Part shown: positions 5,893 to 7,483 of the stretch, one piece after another
Layout of the letters: each line of letters opens with the position of its first letter
How positions within the stretch are numbered: the first letter of the stretch is position 1
Notes under the pieces: model-generated
Told to the model about the DNA's origin: nothing
Database searches by the model: none
What the model saw: the letters and a program-made list of their open reading frames with translations, nothing else
Origin: Chloroflexia bacterium
GTDB lineage: Bacteria; Chloroflexota; Chloroflexia; Thermomicrobiales; UBA6265
Assembly (NCBI GenBank): GCA_013698305.1
Contig: JACCVC010000162.1
Location: 1-7,483, forward strand
Reading direction: 5' to 3'
DNA length: 7,483 bases
Translations under genes and position numbers: made by a program

Positions 5893-6810
5893 ATGGCACG
5901 AATCGCCGCGATCGGCCTGATCGAACATGACACCTTGCTGCACCTCGACCGGTTTCCTGCATCCGGCAACTCCGCCCGGATCAGCGAGATCACGCAATCA
6001 CCCGGCGGCGCCACCGCCAACACCGCCGTGGCGCTGTCACGGCTAGGCGAATCGGTCACGCTTCGCGCGGTGATCGGCAATGATGAAATCGGAGACGGGC
6101 TTCTCGGCCATCTTGCCGGCGAAGGAATCGACTGCGGCATGATCACCCGTGCCGAGGGACCGACCTCCACCTCGACCATCCTGCTGGAGACGGAAACCGG
6201 CGAGCGAACGATTCTCTGGCACGAAGGGGCGACGATCCAAAAGGGAGATCAGTTCGATATCGCCGAGCTGTTCAGCCATGACGTCGTGATCCTCGACATG
6301 GTTGATGAGCCGCTTCGCCGCTTCCTCACCGACCTGCCCGCCCATACCCGACCGGACGTGCGACTGCTCGGGCCGATCACCCACCTCGTCGATAACGCCG
6401 AACCGGACGCGGTCGAGATCGCCTTTCGATTCGACACCATCGTGGGCGCCGGGCGCCAGTTTCTCCAGCTCCTTGGCCTCGAACGTGTTGAGGAGATCGA
6501 CAGCAACGTTCAGCGCCTCATGCCCGGCGCAAACCTCCGTGCCGCCATCGTCACCAACGGCGCTCAAGGCTGCCGCTGGATAACTCGCGACGAACGAGGC
6601 ACAACGCCCTCCTTTGAAGTCGATGCCGTCGACACCACCGGCGCGGGAGATGCGTTCGCGGCGGGGATCGCCTGGAGCATGGCCCGTCGTCTGCCATGGC
6701 ATGATGCGACCAGGTTTGCCAACGCCGTCGCCGCGCTCAGCACCCGGTCGGTGGGCGCGCAGGCTGCCTTGCCGGCGTTGAGCGAGGTCGAACAACGACT
6801 CGACGAATAG
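5893..6810 (+). CDS. PfkB-family (ribokinase-like) carbohydrate or nucleoside kinase
   Basis: A 305-residue cytoplasmic kinase expected to transfer phosphate from ATP to a hydroxyl group of a sugar or similar small molecule. The N-terminal PfkB signature is SPGGATANTAVALSRLG (36-52). Next come GNDEIGDGLLGHLAGEGID (62-80) and the lid-type strand TSTSTILLETETGERTI. The C-terminal signature is DTTGAGDAFAAGIA (247-260), in which Asp253 is the expected catalytic base and the GAGD segment forms the anion hole. Length fits the family. The substrate cannot be read from these motifs; the GGATAN form differs from the GGKGAN of classic ribokinase. I chose ATG 5893 (AGAGAG a few bases upstream), where the ribokinase-like fold begins (ARIAAIGLIEHD). 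A start at 5770 would add 41 unrelated residues overlapping the amidohydrolase. It may be cotranscribed with the amidohydrolase. Confidence 0.9.
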   Translation: MARIAAIGLIEHDTLLHLDRFPASGNSARISEITQSPGGATANTAVALSRLGESVTLRAVIGNDEIGDGLLGHLAGEGIDCGMITRAEGPTSTSTILLETETGERTILWHEGATIQKGDQFDIAELFSHDVVILDMVDEPLRRFLTDLPAHTRPDVRLLGPITHLVDNAEPDAVEIAFRFDTIVGAGRQFLQLLGLERVEEIDSNVQRLMPGANLRAAIVTNGAQGCRWITRDERGTTPSFEVDAVDTTGAGDAFAAGIAWSMARRLPWHDATRFANAVAALSTRSVGAQAALPALSEVEQRLDE

Positions 6811-6827
6811 CGCTTTTCCCCCTAACC

Positions 6828-6833
6828 TATACT
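6828..6833 (+). promoter_or_regulatory. -10 element (TATACT) placed for a leaderless queG transcript
   Basis: TATACT ends 7 bases before the ATG at 6841, so transcription would begin at or within a base or two of the start codon. No ribosome site precedes the ATG, as expected for a leaderless mRNA. No convincing -35 is seen (GAATAG at the 17-base spacing), which is common for promoters of leaderless genes in several GC-rich phyla. Confidence 0.5.
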
Positions 6834-6840
6834 TGACCGC

Positions 6841-7483
6841 ATGAATACGTCGCCCATGATTCCCATCTCACCAGTCACTGTTCACCAGGACGACGCCCTT
6901 CTGCAACGGACCGCCTGGGTCAAGAAGATCGCCGCCGAGGTCGGCCTGACCGTCAGCGCCGTCACCAGCGTCGACCCGTTTCCGGCGGTCGAAACGGTCG
7001 TCAACGCTCGCATCAATGCCGGTCATCTCGATGGAATGGACTGGTTCACCCCCAAACGCGCCCACGTCTCCGCCGACATCCGCAACCTTCACCCGACCGC
7101 CGAATCGATCCTCTCCGTCGGCATTGCCTACTGGTCCGGACCGTCCGAAAAGCCGGACGACGGCGTCCCGCGCGGGCGAATTTCCCGCTACGCCTGGGGA
7201 CGCGACTATCACCGGGTCATCAAGCGCCGCATGAAAGCGCTTCATGCCCGGCTCGAAGAATCGTTCGGGCACAAGGTCGAAGCGCGTTTCCTGGTCGATA
7301 CCGCCCGTGTGGTCGAGCGCGCCGTCGCGGCGCGAGCCGGACTGGGCTGGTACGGCAAGCACTCCTGCATCATCGTGCCCGGTCACGGATCATGGGTGCT
7401 GCTCGGTGAGCTGGTGATGGACATCCCACTGATGCCGGATCAGCCCCTGGACCGCAACTGCGGAAACTGTTCGATTTGTATGG
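6841..7483 (+). CDS. queG: Epoxyqueuosine reductase, N-terminal part, runs off the right edge
   Basis: QueG reduces epoxyqueuosine to queuosine at the tRNA wobble position, using a cobalamin and two 4Fe-4S clusters in the cytoplasm. The 214 residues present carry GRISRYAWGRDYHRVIKRRM (112-131), FLVDTARVVERA (150-161, whose Asp153 is in the position proposed as general acid), AGLGWYGKHSCIIVPGHGSW (166-185) and LLGELVMDIPL (187-197). The start of the first ferredoxin-like cluster motif follows, CGNCSIC (Cys207, Cys210, Cys213), where the window ends. The fourth cysteine and second cluster are therefore not visible. Start is ATG 6841; an in-frame ATG at 6856 is possible but no better supported. 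The upstream kinase gene ends 30 bases away on the same strand. The preceding TATACT suggests queG's own leaderless promoter. Family members run roughly 300-390 residues, so about 55-70% is here. Confidence 0.95.
   Translation, partial: MNTSPMIPISPVTVHQDDALLQRTAWVKKIAAEVGLTVSAVTSVDPFPAVETVVNARINAGHLDGMDWFTPKRAHVSADIRNLHPTAESILSVGIAYWSGPSEKPDDGVPRGRISRYAWGRDYHRVIKRRMKALHARLEESFGHKVEARFLVDTARVVERAVAARAGLGWYGKHSCIIVPGHGSWVLLGELVMDIPLMPDQPLDRNCGNCSICM

Overview
This window is mostly housekeeping DNA from a GC-rich bacterium. The gene content (a HemC-HemD fusion followed by hemB, an L27 that begins directly with MAHKKG, a four-cysteine L31, and QueG), together with the overall protein style, suggests a Chloroflexota member, perhaps Thermomicrobia-like. 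That placement is inference from memory and is weakly held.

Layout. (1) Positions 1-1930, minus strand: a heme/tetrapyrrole operon. A 596-residue fused hydroxymethylbilane synthase / uroporphyrinogen-III synthase overlaps the start of hemB by 4 bases (ATGA), and hemB runs off the left edge. (2) Positions 1931-2290: a divergent control region with a good minus-strand promoter for the heme operon and an extended -10 for the ribosomal genes, whose long leader can fold into two hairpins. (3) Positions 2291-3440, plus strand: ribosomal protein genes rplU (L21), rpmA (L27) and rpmE (L31), closed by a very strong intrinsic terminator at 3495-3532. (4) Positions 3559-4035, minus strand: a small XRE-family helix-turn-helix regulator. 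It is divergent from (5) 4191-5813, a YtcJ-type metal-dependent amidohydrolase; the two share a 155-base intergenic region. (6) Positions 5893-6810: a PfkB-family kinase of unknown substrate. (7) From 6841 to the right edge: the first 214 residues of epoxyqueuosine reductase QueG, apparently transcribed from a promoter that gives a leaderless mRNA.

How they work together. HemB, HemC and HemD are consecutive steps of tetrapyrrole synthesis: 5-aminolevulinate to porphobilinogen to hydroxymethylbilane to uroporphyrinogen III. L21, L27 and L31 are all 50S proteins. The regulator/amidohydrolase/kinase block has no assignable pathway, and its three genes may be only loosely linked. QueG performs the last step of queuosine synthesis in tRNA.

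I see no mobile element, CRISPR array, tRNA or rRNA, and no clear sign of a new multi-gene system. The most notable unexplained item is a perfect 24-base palindrome inside the amidohydrolase gene (4909-4932). The heme gene fusion, the ribosomal leader and the leaderless queG start are also worth a second look.
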